Notes: generated from the letters alone by a model not told the origin. DNA of 64,000 nucleotides from Gymnorhina tibicen (GCA_013399875.1 VXAZ01001747.1:118900-182899); one strand, 5' to 3'. Shown: positions 1 to 43,734, counted from the first letter of the stretch. A program made the numbers and translations.

Positions 1-3000
1 AAACTGTCAGGTTCCAGAGAGAGAGGCAACTTCCAGAGTTGAAAGCATTCCACTAAAACCAATTTTCCAAAAAAATGTGCATATAGGGATATTGTGCTTG
101 AATATTTCAACTGTACTAAATAAGAAAGAAGCAGGATCCACAGATTATCAAGGAGACAGAATGTCTGAGGTTGTGGATATTGATGATAATGCAGGAGGAT
201 GTAAGAGTACATCACTCATCTGTATTGCCCCATATAATATCATTTCAGTACATCAGGTGTAGTAATGAAACAAAATTGTGCTGAACTAGGAGTTTAGATT
301 AAGGGCAGATGTTTAATTAATGGTTTTTGCTAGTGATAGTATCAAAATCATGACCCTCTTGAACTCTTTAACATTGTTTTACTTATTGGAGGATTATTTT
401 TTGTAAATTACCTGAATATATATCTGGAATGCCAGAATTCATTTCTTCTCCCTATCAAAAGTTGTTGCCCAACCTTTTCTTATGAGTTAGGAATTATTTC
501 TTAAAAAGCATACGACAATCCTTTTGTTAGTGCTGATAAAATCAATATTTACAGCATATTGCTGGAGTGGCATGGGAATTACTTGTGAAGGGTAAATTGT
601 GTCCATGCTTTTGGGTTTTTGGGGTTTTTTTTCTGGTTCTTTTCCTTTCTGCTCTTCCCAGAAAAGCCCCAGCAGTAGTGGTGTTCCCCAAGGATCCTGT
701 CTGCAGCAGAGACAGAGTTTTGAGACTTCTGTTTAAATCACACGTGTGGCCATGTCCTGACAGCGATGGCAGCACAGCCTGGAACACTGCTGGGATCCAC
801 AATTCCTGACACCCAGGAGTCTGACTTAGCTGCAGGTGCCTCTTGTCTGAGCCCTTTTTAAAATTCAGGGCATTTTTGTCCGGTTGGTAATTAGATCATG
901 AATTTCTTTTGTTGTTGCCTCTACTATAGCTCATTCAGAGGGTGGAGAGTTTTATTGCAGTGAAACAAATCCAAGGGCTCTGCTCCTTGCTGGCAGGTTT
1001 GTCCCCAGCACGTTTTCAGAGGTGAAATGAAATACGTCAGATAGAGCTATCATTTATTTCTCCCATTAGCTTTTTCCCCCCACTCCTGTTCCTATCAAAA
1101 CAAACTGAGAAACAGATGGTCAAATTTCCATGTTACATTTTTTATTTACCCATCAGAGGAAGGATCCTGTGCTCTCTTAAGTATTTTGCAAGTTGATAAT
1201 TTTGGATTAATTGCTTCTGTTTTGGTTAAAACCTAACTGCTGGGATTGTAAAGAAGTCTTTAAGGACTGAAGTAAGACTTTTAGCACAATTGTAAGAGTC
1301 TGAGGTAAGAGTGACCCCCTTTTCTTTGCCTGAGCTCTTAAAAACTATTTCATTCCAGTATTTCTTGGATAATTGAATTAGAGTTTACTTCACTCACACT
1401 TGGATATAAAAACCATCTCCTTTGAGATTAGTTAATCTTGGAAATGTTGCTCTAAAGTTTTTTTTTATGGACTATTTTTTTTAATACTGCAGGAGGTTGA
1501 AAAATAATTGAGAATCTTACAGCAAACATAACAGCAAAGCTGCAGGATTCTCTTATCTTTTTAATGGATTTCTGTTTCCCACCCTGATTTTGTTTACTGG
1601 AATACAATTTTATACTTGTCATCAATGTGAGAAATAGAAGGGATAACTTTGAAATTGGTCTGAAAATTGATCTTTGCTGACTTTGCTCCATGGTACAGTA
1701 GTGGTTAGTTTTTCAGATGTTGAAAAATGGGTGAAATGGGATGGTTAGGCCATTTTGGGGGAGGGTGGAGAAGAGAAATGGAATTTATAGTGTATGAAAG
1801 TTATGCATTAGAAACATCCTGGCTGGTCTGAGAGGCTCCATCTACACTGAACCAGGAAATGCAGATATTCCCAATAGCCTTTGTTTTCTTTAAGTTTCCC
1901 ATGTGTTACTTCTGCTCCTTTCTCACTGAGCTGTGGCTGAAGCCCTAATTTACACAGAGCCCTGATGAGCATGGTTTATTTTGTATCATTCAGCTTTAAT
2001 TTACACACTCGGTATATAGCTAAAAAAAAAGCAAACCAAACCCAACTTTTTTTGCATTTATTTACTCAATTTAACTTGAATTAATGTGAATCTCCATGAA
2101 AGAAACTTGTAAACCGTCCTGGTAGGATTTGCAGTGCCTGGGGAGGGCTGCTATCTTCATTGCAAAAGTGGCAGCATAATTTCTTTCCTTTACCTCTTGA
2201 GAGGCGTATCAAATAAACTGGACATATGAATAGGGTGGGTGACGTGTGTGGCAGCGAGCCCATCGCTGAATGAATGTAGGAAATGTGAATGCATGAGCTG
2301 CTCGAAGGAAGAATTCAATGGTTTGGGGGGTTTTGTGTTTTGTTTTACTTTTGGCTTGGAGTGGAGTAAGGGAGGAGAAGTGGAAAAGGAAGCCTTTTGT
2401 TTACAGTGAAACAATGCTGTGAAGTAGACATGGTGATGTAAAAACAGGAGTCTAAACATGGCAAATCTCGGCAGGCTCCATCTGGCCGCGGCCACGAGTC
2501 ACTCAGCCGTCCCCGGCACAGACTGCTGGAGTCTGGAGTCGCTGTCGTGTCGTCCTTCCCTTACGGGAATTTCAAATAGCCTTGGAGACTCTCTTCCAGA
2601 ATTTTATTATTGCATGAGATGAATGATTTATTGGCTTAACTGTTTCTACCCAGTGATGCATTGCATCACATCTTTGTTCTCTCTGATAAATGTGTGATGT
2701 TTTCATTTGGGTTTTAACCTCCATGAGTTACGCTATATGCAAGTTATATGGGTCTGGAATTCTAAATCTAGTCACAGCACAGCCTATTCTTGTGAATGGA
2801 ACTTAGAGTGAATCTGTCGAACAGAAAATGTACTGGTTTTGTGTTAGGTTCTGGCATCTTTCTCAGTAGTTTAAATTATATTGCATTATTAGGGCATTTG
2901 TCACTTCTGTATATCCATATGTCTGTTTGGTGTTTGAATGCTGGTTATCGTGGGTTTGTTTGTTTAGTCCCACAGGAAAAATTCTGATTTGTTGAGACAC

Positions 3001-5477
3001 GGGTTTCTAACTGACAGTGCTTATAATGTATGTGATCCTTGGAAATGGATTTCACTTTACATGTAGTAAATTAAGGATTTAGCACCTGGCCTGTGTTGAA
3101 GTTGAACTTACAGAAATGTGTTTATGGGAAAATTTAGAATTGTAACAATTGGTAAAGGAAATTCTTGTTAAAAGTGCTTTTCTAGTACTATGTTTATACT
3201 AATGCATATTTTAATCGAGTTTATTTTAAAGCTGTCTACCTTGTGTTTGGACATCAGTCTAGCAGTGATGCTTTTATATATAGTCACTTAGAATATTTTT
3301 TTGCAACCTGACACGTTAGTATTAAATAGCACTTTAAAAATTCATTAGTACTGTTGAATTGTTCTAATGTGTATTCTTAGTAAGAGTTAGAATTGGTTCA
3401 TGATTCTAAGTTCGCATTCAATTTAAATGAGGTGTATAAGTCTGTAAGAGAATTAGAAATTCATTTCCTACGAATATAAGCTGTAGGTGTGCTGTGAGGC
3501 AGCTGTGCCTGCTGAAGAAGTCACCATCCCTTCCCAGTTGTCCTGGCTCCCATATCTCGGCAGCTGAAGGGATCTTGTGATGCAGCTCCTAACTGACATC
3601 AGAAAAAGACACACAGGTGAAGTAGCCTAGTGGTGGTGTTTGGGGTGTACCTGGCTGCTTGCCCTGCTGCTCTTCCTGCTGCAGAGCCAGGGATCCAGGG
3701 ATGGGGGAGAGTGATTGCCTTGGATCTCATTGAGCAGAGTGTGTCTGAAATCAGCATCAACTTGTCCAGTGTCCTTGGGTGAACTGGGCTTCCCTGTGCT
3801 GGCATATGGCACCTGCAGCTCCGTGTGCTGCCTCTGCTGGGCCCTGGAGAGGGTAGAATTTGGAGTGTTAATTTGGGTAATGCTGAATTTTACAATGAAG
3901 TACTGGGGAAAATAATGATCCTACCATTCTGCGTGTGTGTACGTGTTTCGTACTGACTCTAGTTTAGAGCTCATTGGGTTATTCTAAATTTCTGGTGCTT
4001 TGCGAGACCCAGAAAGAGCAGCTGTCCATAAGCAAAACAGAGCTGCCTGGAAGCAGTTGTGTGTGTACTTGCAAGAGAAGTGCTTTTTTGTGTTTTAGTT
4101 CTGCATTTCTGAGTGTGCTTTGAGAAATGGAAAAGCTGAATGTGTAAGAAGATTGTGTCTCTAAAAACCTGAAGGGTATTTGCTGGTCATTTTGGTATAT
4201 TGGTAGCAAAATCTGCTTTTTAACTTAATTTTATTTTTAATAAAATAAATTTCTGGAGCTGCAAAACAGAGGCAGGAGGAAAAACTATGTCTGCATTAAA
4301 ATGAAAACATTGGGGGTGCATTTTGTTTTTAGAGCTGGAAGCTCTTATAAGGGTATGGGGTGCACTTCTCCTGCACAACTGCAAGAAGGGCAGCCTGGCT
4401 GATCCTCCCTGCTCTGCAGCCACGTGCTTCTGCCACTTCCTTTGCAGCAGGTTTGCGGATAGCGTGACTGCAGGATAAGTCTGTGCAGCTCTAGGAGCCA
4501 ATGGTGAACTAATCCGTCTCCCCAGAAGGTTAATTTTCTGTTAAGCCAGTTCAGCTTCCTGCTCTACCTTGTATCCCTGTGCTTGCCAGACCTGCTTTGA
4601 GGGAAGAACAGCTGCAGCCCCCTGTACTGTTGGGTGCAACATGAAACCTTCCAGTACGCTCCGATCACCGATCCTGCTCGGAATAATGGTCAGCTGCTGT
4701 GTTCTGACCCATTTCATGCTGCAAGACCTTGACTCCGAACCCCTGTGCACCTGTAAAACACAGTGTTGTTAGGTTTACCTGCCTTTGTGTGCCCCTTCTT
4801 GACGATAATCGATTGCAATCTTCAAAAATGCAGGAATTTCATTAAGCGAAAGTAAACTCTTAGTTTTAGGGTCACGTTCTGTCACATTTTGTTCACCTGC
4901 AGAAAAAGCACCTTTCAAAGGAAATGGAACCTTAAAAAAAAATCCTCAGAGAGATTAACTGTAAAATAAAACTTAATGTGAATAGTTGGGGTAAACAATT
5001 TTATTTCAAAACCTTAATTGGGGAACTTACTATCTCAACAGCTGTATTTGCAAAATCCATACAGCGTTATTTACAGCTCTTTGTTCAATAAATAGTTGAA
5101 GACCTCCTGTTTTGTATCTTCCCATGCGGGAATTCAGGCAGGTCCAAGGAGGGAATGCAAGCAGAAAAACCTAAGTTTCTTGTGAGTGTGCCAACAATGG
5201 AAGAAACCAGTAGGAATTTGTTTAAAAATGTTTAAAGTACTGAGCCATCCTGCTGGAACCTGTGCACGGTGCGCTGTTTGCCTGTCACAAACGGCATTTC
5301 TAAAAGAAATAAGTTGATTTGCAAAGAGTTTTGTACAAGGTGGAGAAAAGTACGTCATATCAGCCTTAGGTTCAAACACCCGAGCAATTTCTGGGTCCCA
5401 GGGGCAGCTGTGAAGGCGAGGAGGGGCGTGAGCGTGGCTTCATTTGCCTCCCTCCCTCTCCCTCCCCCAAGCAGGCT

Positions 5478-5505
5478 CATTCCAATCAGCAGTGTAATTG
5501 GAATG
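5478..5505. promoter_or_regulatory. Palindromic TEAD-motif pair
   Basis: CATTCCAAT and its exact reverse complement ATTGGAATG are separated by 10 bases in SMURF2 intron 1. CATTCCA is the core TEAD word. An ACCACA (RUNX-like) and a GTCTGG (SMAD-like) word follow within 15 bases, and a C/T-rich Sp/KLF-type tract precedes it. Enhancer function is inferred only from motifs. Confidence 0.35.
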
Positions 5506-8500
5506 CAACCACAGTCTGGAGGAGGAAGGGGAATTTTTGGCAAGGAGAGGCAGAGCAGTTGGGAGCTTTATTCAGATTAAAGCATAGACGACCATTCATT
5601 ATCAGTACAACACACATTAGCAACAGCATAGCATTGTGTTTCTACAGCTGGGACTTATTTTGGTGATTGTATTGCCCTGCGTAGAACATGCAAACAACTG
5701 GGATCTGATCACAAAACCCAAGGCTAATGGCTTTCAGTAAAAGATGGTGTTTCTGTAGGGAAAGAAAGACTTGTCTTCAAAATGAGCCATTGTGGTAAAA
5801 ATTGATAGGCAGCCTGTCGCTCTCCCGTGTGTTACATATGTTCTTGAACAAGTGCTTTTTCTGGGAGAAAAACCCTCGGGGAAAGAAAAAACTAACAGGA
5901 ATTATAATGTTAAAACTGTTGGTTGGATTCAGAAGGCTGAACTTGTTCTTCTGTGGTGATGACACATGAAAAGCCAGAAGATTAGAAAACATAATCTTAG
6001 CTTTGGGCCAAGTGCTTTCCTCCCCATAACCTCGGGGCTGTCTGTTGACACAGTGCTGGTTCTTATGGATGGCTGTCATGGGATGGGGGGGGTTCTACTG
6101 AGTCATGTACAGACTTAAATGTGTTGATTGTGTGTTTCCTTCTGCAGCTGGTGTGCTCACTTCCATGGACATTCGTGATTACTTTTATTTTCTTACATGT
6201 CTTCCGTAATCTTTTTTTGAAAGTATTGGTGTGTCTCAAATATACACATTTAAAAACTACTTACTTAAGATGGCTTAAGCAATATTATTTTTAACATAGG
6301 AATTTTAAGATCAATATATTTCTAAAGTGATTGTCTACAGCTCTAGCCCTGAGGCGTTTGTACCTCATGCTGCTGGGTCTAAACACATTTAAACCTTGTG
6401 ATTTGTCGTAAATCAAGAGGTGCATTATAACAGATAACTGAGAGCGTACCAACATGAAGGTAATGTTACACTAAAACCTACCTGTGAGGTAAAGTAGTGG
6501 TGTTCCTGTTCTGCAGGTAAATCTGGTGAACAGATTGGTTGTAAACAGTTTGATACAGGCTGGAAATACCCATGAGGGTTGAATACGCAGCCCTTAAATG
6601 TCCAGGTTCCTTGAATTCTCATAACGCTTACTTTCCTTCTAATGTTGCTTCCTCAGCACTCATTCTGGTGTTACCCAGCCTTTGGAGGTGAATAGATCAT
6701 TGAAGACTCTGAGCTCATGTCTCAGAGGTGGTGATTCTGTGAAATCTCGTAGATCTTTATCAATTTTTACTTGTTTTCAATGCAAGCGTCCTATACTTCC
6801 TATGCTTCCCTTTCCGCTTCACGGGCTTCATGTTCTTCTCCCCTCTAACTGTAGAGACCTGGTGTTACTGATATACTTATTCTGAAATAAACATACTTTT
6901 TAATACTTACAAAAATAGTGGTAATGTATAACATAGGATACCTTCCCTAAGAGGAGCTTGATGTCATTAAAATTTTGGTTTTTCTGTAAAAATGGTTCCA
7001 AAGTAAGCAGCAGTTGTAACAAGAGTTCTTCAGTAACTAGCAAAAAGAATAAACAGAGCTCAGAAAATGAGAAATATTTATCTTTCTATAAAATTCACCT
7101 TTTCAGTAGTCATAATTCCTTTCAATTTTTATGAGTTCAACCAATTATTTACCTCCTCTATAATTGCATGTAAATTTTAATAGCTAACACATAGATTGCA
7201 GCGGTTTGGGGATACTAAATATTTTGCATTTACTTGCAGTAGTTAAATTATTTTTCATTAAACCATTCTTTGTCAGTCACAGGAGTAATAAATCAGAAAA
7301 AGGAAATTGGCAAATGCGATTCACTTAATTCCTAATTTTGAATATTGGTGGACTGTGTAGCAAAGTTGTCGTAGAAGGAGACTGGGTAGCTTATAACATT
7401 ATGCTCTTCATGTTTCTTTGAGCAAACCTGAGTAGCATATGTTAGAATGAGATCATAAAGCATGATAAAAAAATATTTAATGTATGTATACTATGTAAAA
7501 TTGATGTACTGTTTGTCTTGGCACATATATATTGGAATATTAATGTTCTCTTTTCTGTAGACTACCCAGGAAGTCTGTAATAAACACAAAACATAGCTAT
7601 CCATTGACTCACTGATTCTCTGTAATGAATACTTTATCTACACATGTGTGCTAGAAGCCATTAATGTCATTTGATGATGCACTTATGGTACAACACACCC
7701 CCCTCTTTTTTTTCCAAGCCAAGGTCAGTATATCCAGCCATTGGTTTGCATTCTAGTTCCAGTGAAAGTTTAAATAGCTTAACTTTTTGTTTTAAAATAA
7801 TTGTAACAAAAAGTGCCTTGAAACAAGCACATCCAAATAATAAATAACCTTCTGCAGTGCCCTCGTGCCTCCAGAGGATCCAGTAGTGGTGGGGCTGCGT
7901 AGATGTGATGGTGGCGTGCGTTGGGTCCAGAATCATCAGCGCTTTAACTTGGCTTTGTCAAGGGAAAGAAATCTCCCTCTAGTTCTTTCTGGTTTTTGAA
8001 TCTTTAGCTCAAATTGAACCCAGGATAGAGGACTCAAAGATAATTAAGTCCCGTGAGTTTTGTGAGAATCATTGCCTGGATGAAGAGCAGACCCTGGCAG
8101 TGACCTGAAGAGAGAGGAAAAAGCTGCAGCAGATCCCGCGCTGCCGGACCACGGGAGAGCCTGCGTGGGAGAGGGTCTGTCTGAACGCCCAGTGGGAAAA
8201 GCCTCAGCCACAGCCTTCAGTCAGCCGTGAAACATAAATCTATAGGAAGCCAAACTTCCTTAGTTTTTATTCTCAAGGAACTATTAATCAGCTGGTTATC
8301 AGAATATTCAGAACAGGTTTTAATACAGTGTTGAAACTGTTAGAAAAGTGGAGCATAAACTCTGGTACTTTTCCCACCAGTGGGAAAATTTTTGTCCAAA
8401 AAAAGTCCTGGGATAGATTAGAGCTCTGTGTGTGGAAGAAGATTGTTTCACTTTGAGTTGAGCCGATGCTCCAGGGACCTGGGCTTTTTCACCTAGAAAT

Positions 8501-10432
8501 ACCTGGCAGAGAGGGTGTTGTTAATGGAAGCTTTCTCAGCATCTCTCCTGTTTTGTTAACCTGACAAAGCCAGAGAGGGTTGACATCTGACTTGCCTTAA
8601 ATGTGGTTACTAGAGAGGGAAAAGTTGAGCCAAAAATATTAGTTTGTTCACTCGTGGCTAATTATTGGGGAAGCAGTTATTAGTCTCTGCGTGTGCTCTG
8701 CGTGTGCCCAATCTTATAAAAATGAGACTTCAGTTAAATTGCATTGGCAGGCTTGTTTTATTTTTGAAAATAAGTGTTTGTAATTAGTTAACCTTTACAA
8801 TTTCTCTCACAAGAATAGTTGAACCTCTTTTGTCTTGGGCATTATACAGTTTCAGGAGCACCCTGTGTGGCTTGCTGTGCTTTAGATGAATTTTGACTTA
8901 ACTGTTGGATTTAAAGCCTTTGGCTTTCACTTGACACTTCCCATTACTTGTAATGGGTGAAACTGTGACAATTTTATCTTTTTTTAGATACTTTAAAAAG
9001 TTGCCATGTGTATAAGAATCTATTTTACTTGAAGCTCTTCACCACTAGATGAAAGGTGGCTGGTGAGCAATAACCTATTGCAGTTCTTGGGCAGATGATG
9101 TCTGTTGTGTTATCACTTATCTGAGGATATTCTTGGTGTAATAAAATCTTAAGGAGCTGCAAAAGCAGTTTTCTCTTACTTCTTTTTTTCAAATGCCTTT
9201 AGGTTGTTCTCAATATTCTGGATAGAGTAAACTTTAAATTGTTGGGCACGTGGAAGCCTTTGGTAACTGTGGATTTTTATTACACCATCCAAAGACCTAT
9301 ATTTGATTTGTAGAGCAGACGATGATGTGACAGTCTCTTTCCTGAATGTACTTGAATGCTGGGTATCAGAAATACCTAAAACATTTGGCTCTCTATTAGT
9401 ATTTTACTACTGTTGACTGTTTAGATTGAAATTATTGGGTGCAAATCCCTTAAATGGAGCTCTGCTTTAGGACTACCAGTATGTCTTTGAATGGAGAGAA
9501 ATTATATTTATTACTTTTATCATCTTTTAAAAACCCCAGCAGCTACCAGCCTGGAATCAGGCACTTCTTTTTCAGGTTAACAGTGTTGTTAGCAGCCCCT
9601 TTCATCAAACAGCTGTGCTGAAATTCTCCTGGGAACTTTTATGTCTCTTTCCTGTGGGATAGGTCAGTGTGAGTGGATTGTTCTATGACTCCCTGTAGCC
9701 ACTGATAGGCATCTCCTTGTGTTTATGGAGGGCCAAAACTCCTCAGACCTGAGCAGAGTTGTAGCCAGATTTTACAGTGCTGAATTCCCGTGGAAAGCAG
9801 CATCATTAAAATCAGCATCTTTATGAATGTAAAAATTGGGAAAACATTAGTTCCATTATTTGGACTGTCCAGGGTGGTGTTTCTCTGCCCTGACTGTGGA
9901 GATCTCTGTGGGAGTGCTCAGGGATTGCCTCTGCTTGCTTTTATTCAGGCAGAAATTGGGGATCAGGAGCCTTGCAGCATCAGTGGGAGGGTATTCTGGG
10001 GGGCGAAAGGATGACCAATAGTGTTTGGTTTTAGGTAGTGCCTGTGGGATGTGATTATTGGATGCACTTTTCTGTCTTTGCATTTCCTGGCAGTGATAAA
10101 TATTGGCGATCTCACAGGAAAAATATCCAAGGGAATCATATAGTGAGGAATCTCCTGCAGCATCAGATTCCAACCAAATAACTCTCCCCACTCCCCTTTT
10201 TTTTTCTTTTTTTTAATACTAGCTGTGGGAATTCATGCTTTTGCTCAATCCCCAAGAATCCTTTTGTGTTATCAGTAAGTATTTTAATGTTTCACAGGGG
10301 AATCTAATATTTCCTGCTTACTAAACCTGTGATAATAGATAAGCATAGTAGTTGAACAGTGATGCAGTTTGTGAAGAGAAGTCTTCGTTGTGTACCTTGG
10401 CACCTTTATATGAAATTTGTCCCCTTTGACCT

Positions 10433-10465
10433 TTTATTTATTTATTTGTTTATTTAAATTTATTC
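10433..10465 (+). repeat. TTTA-type simple repeat
   Basis: An imperfect run of ttta/tttg units in SMURF2 intron 1. Confidence 0.6.
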
Positions 10466-11134
10466 TCATAGGAGATTATTTTCCCCTGGGTATTTTTAGT
10501 TGACGAATGCAAATGTTCCTCCCTTTTAATTTAAACAAACAAACAAAAAAAAAAGCCTGAAACAATTATCAGCTGCTACAAATAAAAGATATCTTTGGAA
10601 CCATCAAAACTCTGGCTTTAGAAGTTAGTGTGCTCCTCCCAAATGCTTTTCAGGTAAAACCTTTTATTTATTACCATGCAGGATAACAGAAAAACCTTGG
10701 CTGCCTAATGTTCTATTTTTTGTGATCAAGGAAGCTTTTGCTGGGCTGTAGAACTGAACATAAGCCCCTGCTTGTGTCCCAGCACTTATTAAGGTGAACC
10801 AGCCAGGAGTGTTCCAGGTCCCTCTCTGGTCAACTCACAGTTGGCAAAAAAGTTGAGGGGGGAAAAAAAAGGCACGTGAAACTATTGCCTGAGGAAACCA
10901 CGACCATCTCACCTCCACTGTAATCTGCCTACAGGTAAATTGCCAAAAGATGACACTTCCAGTTCAGCTTTCAGGAATTAATTTACATGACAATATAAAT
11001 GAGGAAGGAGTACAGTCAATTTATATTCATTTTATTTTAAGCAGGATTTTCTGGAATGCTGGACAGGTAAAATAACTTTATTTTTAAAATTTGGCAATCA
11101 GTAACTTAATTTTGTATTTCTGTTTTTCTTGCAG

Positions 11135-40217
<29,083 letters not shown>

Positions 40218-41434
40218 CCCTCCCAGCCTCTCCCGGACTCTATTTATACTCCTGTCAGCCAGAAAGCCCTTCCTTCCCTCAGCCAAGACTCAAGAAATGC
40301 TTGAAATACAGGAAACTTTCCCTTTTTTACACTAGGACACTGGGAGGGAAAGGACAACTTTTGGATTATTTTTTTTTAAGTTTTTTAATTTTTTATTTCA
40401 AGAAAATAGGTTCTATGGTTCCTGCCATAGGATCATTCAGCTGCTATTAAAAACTAATATCTTGAACATACAGAATGCTGACTTTTCCTACATTTCAACA
40501 GTTAAGCAGTATTCTATACTTAAAGACTACTACTATTTTTGTAAGAGGTAATCTATTATATTTGCCTACCTGATTTCTATTCTCAGATACCAAGACACAA
40601 CTTCAGCAGTCGGTACAAGTCACGTTTCAGCCTGTTTTAAATGTATGATACTGAACAGCATCTATACCTGCTATTTTTGAAAAAAAAAATATTTTGGATT
40701 ATTCTAACTTTGCATAAAATTGGCTGAAAGAATCATTAATCTTTTTAATGAAAGCCACTTACATGTTAACTGCATTTTCTTATAGTAAACCATTATATTC
40801 TGCAATGTAAATTCCAGGTAAATGTTGCCACAGGGGCTTTTTTTATATTTTTCAAGCAGGAATTCCGAATATGACGTTTTGGGGTCCTATTTATATCACT
40901 TGTCAGATTCCTCCAGCAGAATTTCTAGTGAGTGACACAGACTGTATTTGGTACAGTCCTTGTGTTTACACATGGAAAAACCTTTTCTTAATGAACAGTA
41001 GATGTTTTGATTTTTTTTTTTAACAGCATTTTTCTAACAAGTCTGTCAAGAGTATTTTTTGTTGCTTTTGACCTTAAATTGAAACACTGCATTTTTCAGC
41101 TGTTGAAGCACTGATGGGCTTTGCCAGCAGAAGCCTTTCAGCAGTTTGTTCCAGAATCCATCCTGTCCAGTCAACCAAAGTTTGTTTGAACGCAGCCAAA
41201 TCATATTCTGTACTTGTTGATGCTAAAGATTTATCAGGTAAAACATGTTGTAATCTTTGTCCAGCTGCTCATGACACGTGGGTTTAAGTTACAACTAAGG
41301 AAAAATGGTGTATTGACTGAAATATGTGTAATGTGCTTTGGAAATGAGGTTGTAAGAGCACATAATTTATTGATTGTAGGGATGGAAGTAAGTATATATA
41401 TGATTTATAACATGGGTTGATCTCTTCAAAGGGG

Positions 41435-41440
41435 AATAAA
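41435..41440 (+). terminator. SMURF2: Candidate proximal poly(A) signal of SMURF2
   Basis: AATAAA about 1.2 kb after the stop codon. If used, it would drop most of the 3' UTR, including the Pumilio-type site. The downstream T/G-rich element is not strong, so use is uncertain. Confidence 0.4.
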
Positions 41441-42027
41441 ATGCACTACCAGTAGAGGGAACTGAACTTCGACGTTAGTTTGGAAATTCTCAGTTAAGAT
41501 CTGTCTGATCTGCTCGTGGTGTGTGGATAAATCAGGCTGCTTAAGAGACGGTGCCATTCTCCTCTCAGCCATGAGAATATTTGGAATAAGTAGCAGTTTT
41601 TTTCCAATCAGTGTTGTGTTTTTGTAACTTAGGTTACAATTAATCATCAAATCTGCACTATTTTTTCACTGCCAATGAGAAGAAAGTCAAAGGTATTGAA
41701 AATGCTAAAGGGATGGGATGTAACCAGCTGTTCCATGTTTGCAGTGTAAGTCACAGTGAACCAGCTCATTTTCTGTCTGTTCTATGGAGATTGAACTAAA
41801 TTTTGCTCTGCCAAGTCTGACTGCCACAGTGAGTAAACTACTACTGGATGTTGTGTGTTAGATGTGTGGGCAAGGGACTACTTTTATAGAATTGTGGTAA
41901 GAATCTGGTGAGCCAAATCCACATGTTGGTTTGATTATTTTTTTTGTACAGCTGTTGCTGTGGCAGGTTTGTTCCAAGGGACTTGCTTCCCTTTCTGGGC
42001 TGGCTGCAGGATGAGGCTACTTAGGGA

Positions 42028-42035
42028 TGTAAATA
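42028..42035 (+). promoter_or_regulatory. Pumilio response element in SMURF2 3' UTR
   Basis: An exact match to TGTANATA (TGTAAATA) on the sense strand of the 3' UTR. Pumilio proteins use this word to repress mRNAs. A single 8-mer can occur by chance. Confidence 0.35.
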
Positions 42036-43734
42036 GAAAGCCAAGAGACTCGCTGTGACAGCCAGGCTTGAAATACATCAGAGCTTTTTTTTTTCATTTC
42101 AAGGGACTCTTGCACTCCTGTTGAAGGGCTGGTACTTTTGCATCCACGCTGGGCTCCCCATTTCAGGGCATTCAGGTAACTCTGTTGCCAGGGGAGCTGC
42201 CACTGTGCCTGTGCAGGTCTGGGGGAGCACAGCAGGTTCTTGCCCAGTGTGTTTGCCACTCCAAGTGCTGCCCGTGGCTGGAACCACAGCTCCAGACCCG
42301 CCCAAAGCTTCTGCTCAGCCCCTGCAAGGTCTGAGTGGTGTGAGTTACTACTGGCAGGGATTTTACAGACAGCTTCTTGTGACTGTTCGGAGAAGAAACT
42401 CCAGTGTCATTGATTTTTTTCCCACCCTGCACTTGCCCAGGCAGTGGTCACAGCCACCCTGGTCATGGAACATGGCAAATATAAAATTTGGCTGGTGGAT
42501 TTATTGAATGCATAGTTTATGGTCACCTTGCTGTCATAAAAGCCTCTTTGGGGAGGGAGGAGATGAGCTCTGCAGAACAGAGACCCAAGATCAGCTGATA
42601 ATTACATTCATTTTCACAGCAGCCTTAGCAGTACATCTGTTTTTCTACCAAACTTTTGGTATGGCATTGAGAATTTTTTTTAACTGCCACAGATATTGTA
42701 AATTTAATATATTATAGGCAAAACTAGACAAATCTGCATTGAACTTTCCATAGCTGACAGATGAGGATGAATATACCAAGTATTTTGAGTGCCTTTCTAC
42801 CTTCATAAAGACTGAGAGCTTTAACTAAAGCACCTCATCACCCAGGCAGATGTTTATCTGAAAATGGTAAAGGGTTGATTCCTTTCCAAAATTTTGTTTC
42901 AAGAACATGTCAGCTACTTTCCCCTCAAAAAGGTGCTAAGCCTAATATTGCATTTTAACCTTGGACTTTCACCCCATGATTAATGTGAATATTTATTTCA
43001 ATGTGTCCCTCTTACTGGGTTTTACTTTATCCAGTCTTTAGTTGTTTTAGAGAGATGTCACATCATGGTTTTATGCTGTTGCTTTTCATTATGAATGTTT
43101 AATTATGAACAGTGACTTTTGTAGATTTCAAATATACAGTTCACGGTTGAGTTTCAGAGGATTTAATTTCTCGGTGTAAAGAGTTTTGTAATGGTGCTTT
43201 GTACAGTATGTATTCTAATTTTTTTTTTTTGCACATAGTTTCAGTTTCCCTAAACTGATTTATTTGTACCAAATTTTTGTGTTGTACTAAAGTCCAGAGC
43301 ACACAAGCTGTTTTGAAATTCTACAACACTACATCTGTACTGAACTCCTGGTGCGTTTAAATGGCTGCATTGATGGAAGTTCAAGCTTTGCTCCTCTGTC
43401 ACAGCACCATCCTCCAGCTCGATGTAGCATCTTTTTAAACAGCACCACACAGTTAACAGGTGCCATTTGTTGTACTTTACACTATGTAGTAGGTTCCTGG
43501 CTCTACCACACCCTCAGAGCTTTGTCTGTAGTTGTAATTAGTTTATACAAGTGTAATTACTCTTCCACAAACTGACAGTTCTTAGTTTATAATTTCCATT
43601 GTATTTATTACAGAGTGTTTTAGCGTTGGTATCATTGTATTTTCACCCAGCTGTTACATGAGCTTTAACAAAAAAAAAATCTGTATAAAATGGTTTTTAA
43701 GTACTTAATGTATGTACCCATGCAGAAGTTGAGC

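Larger units (their letters stand above)
1..11134 (+). other. SMURF2: SMURF2 intron 1, 3' part
   Basis: Eleven kilobases of mostly AT-rich intron. No open frame here resembles a known protein and none exceeds about 111 codons. Visible landmarks are a CpG-dense pocket at 2465-2565, a GC-richer purine/pyrimidine zone with a palindromic TEAD-motif pair at 5440-5530, a GC-rich pocket near 8080-8220, a T-run at 10198-10215, and a TTTA-type simple repeat at 10433-10465. No CR1 or LTR element was recognised. Confidence 0.7.
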
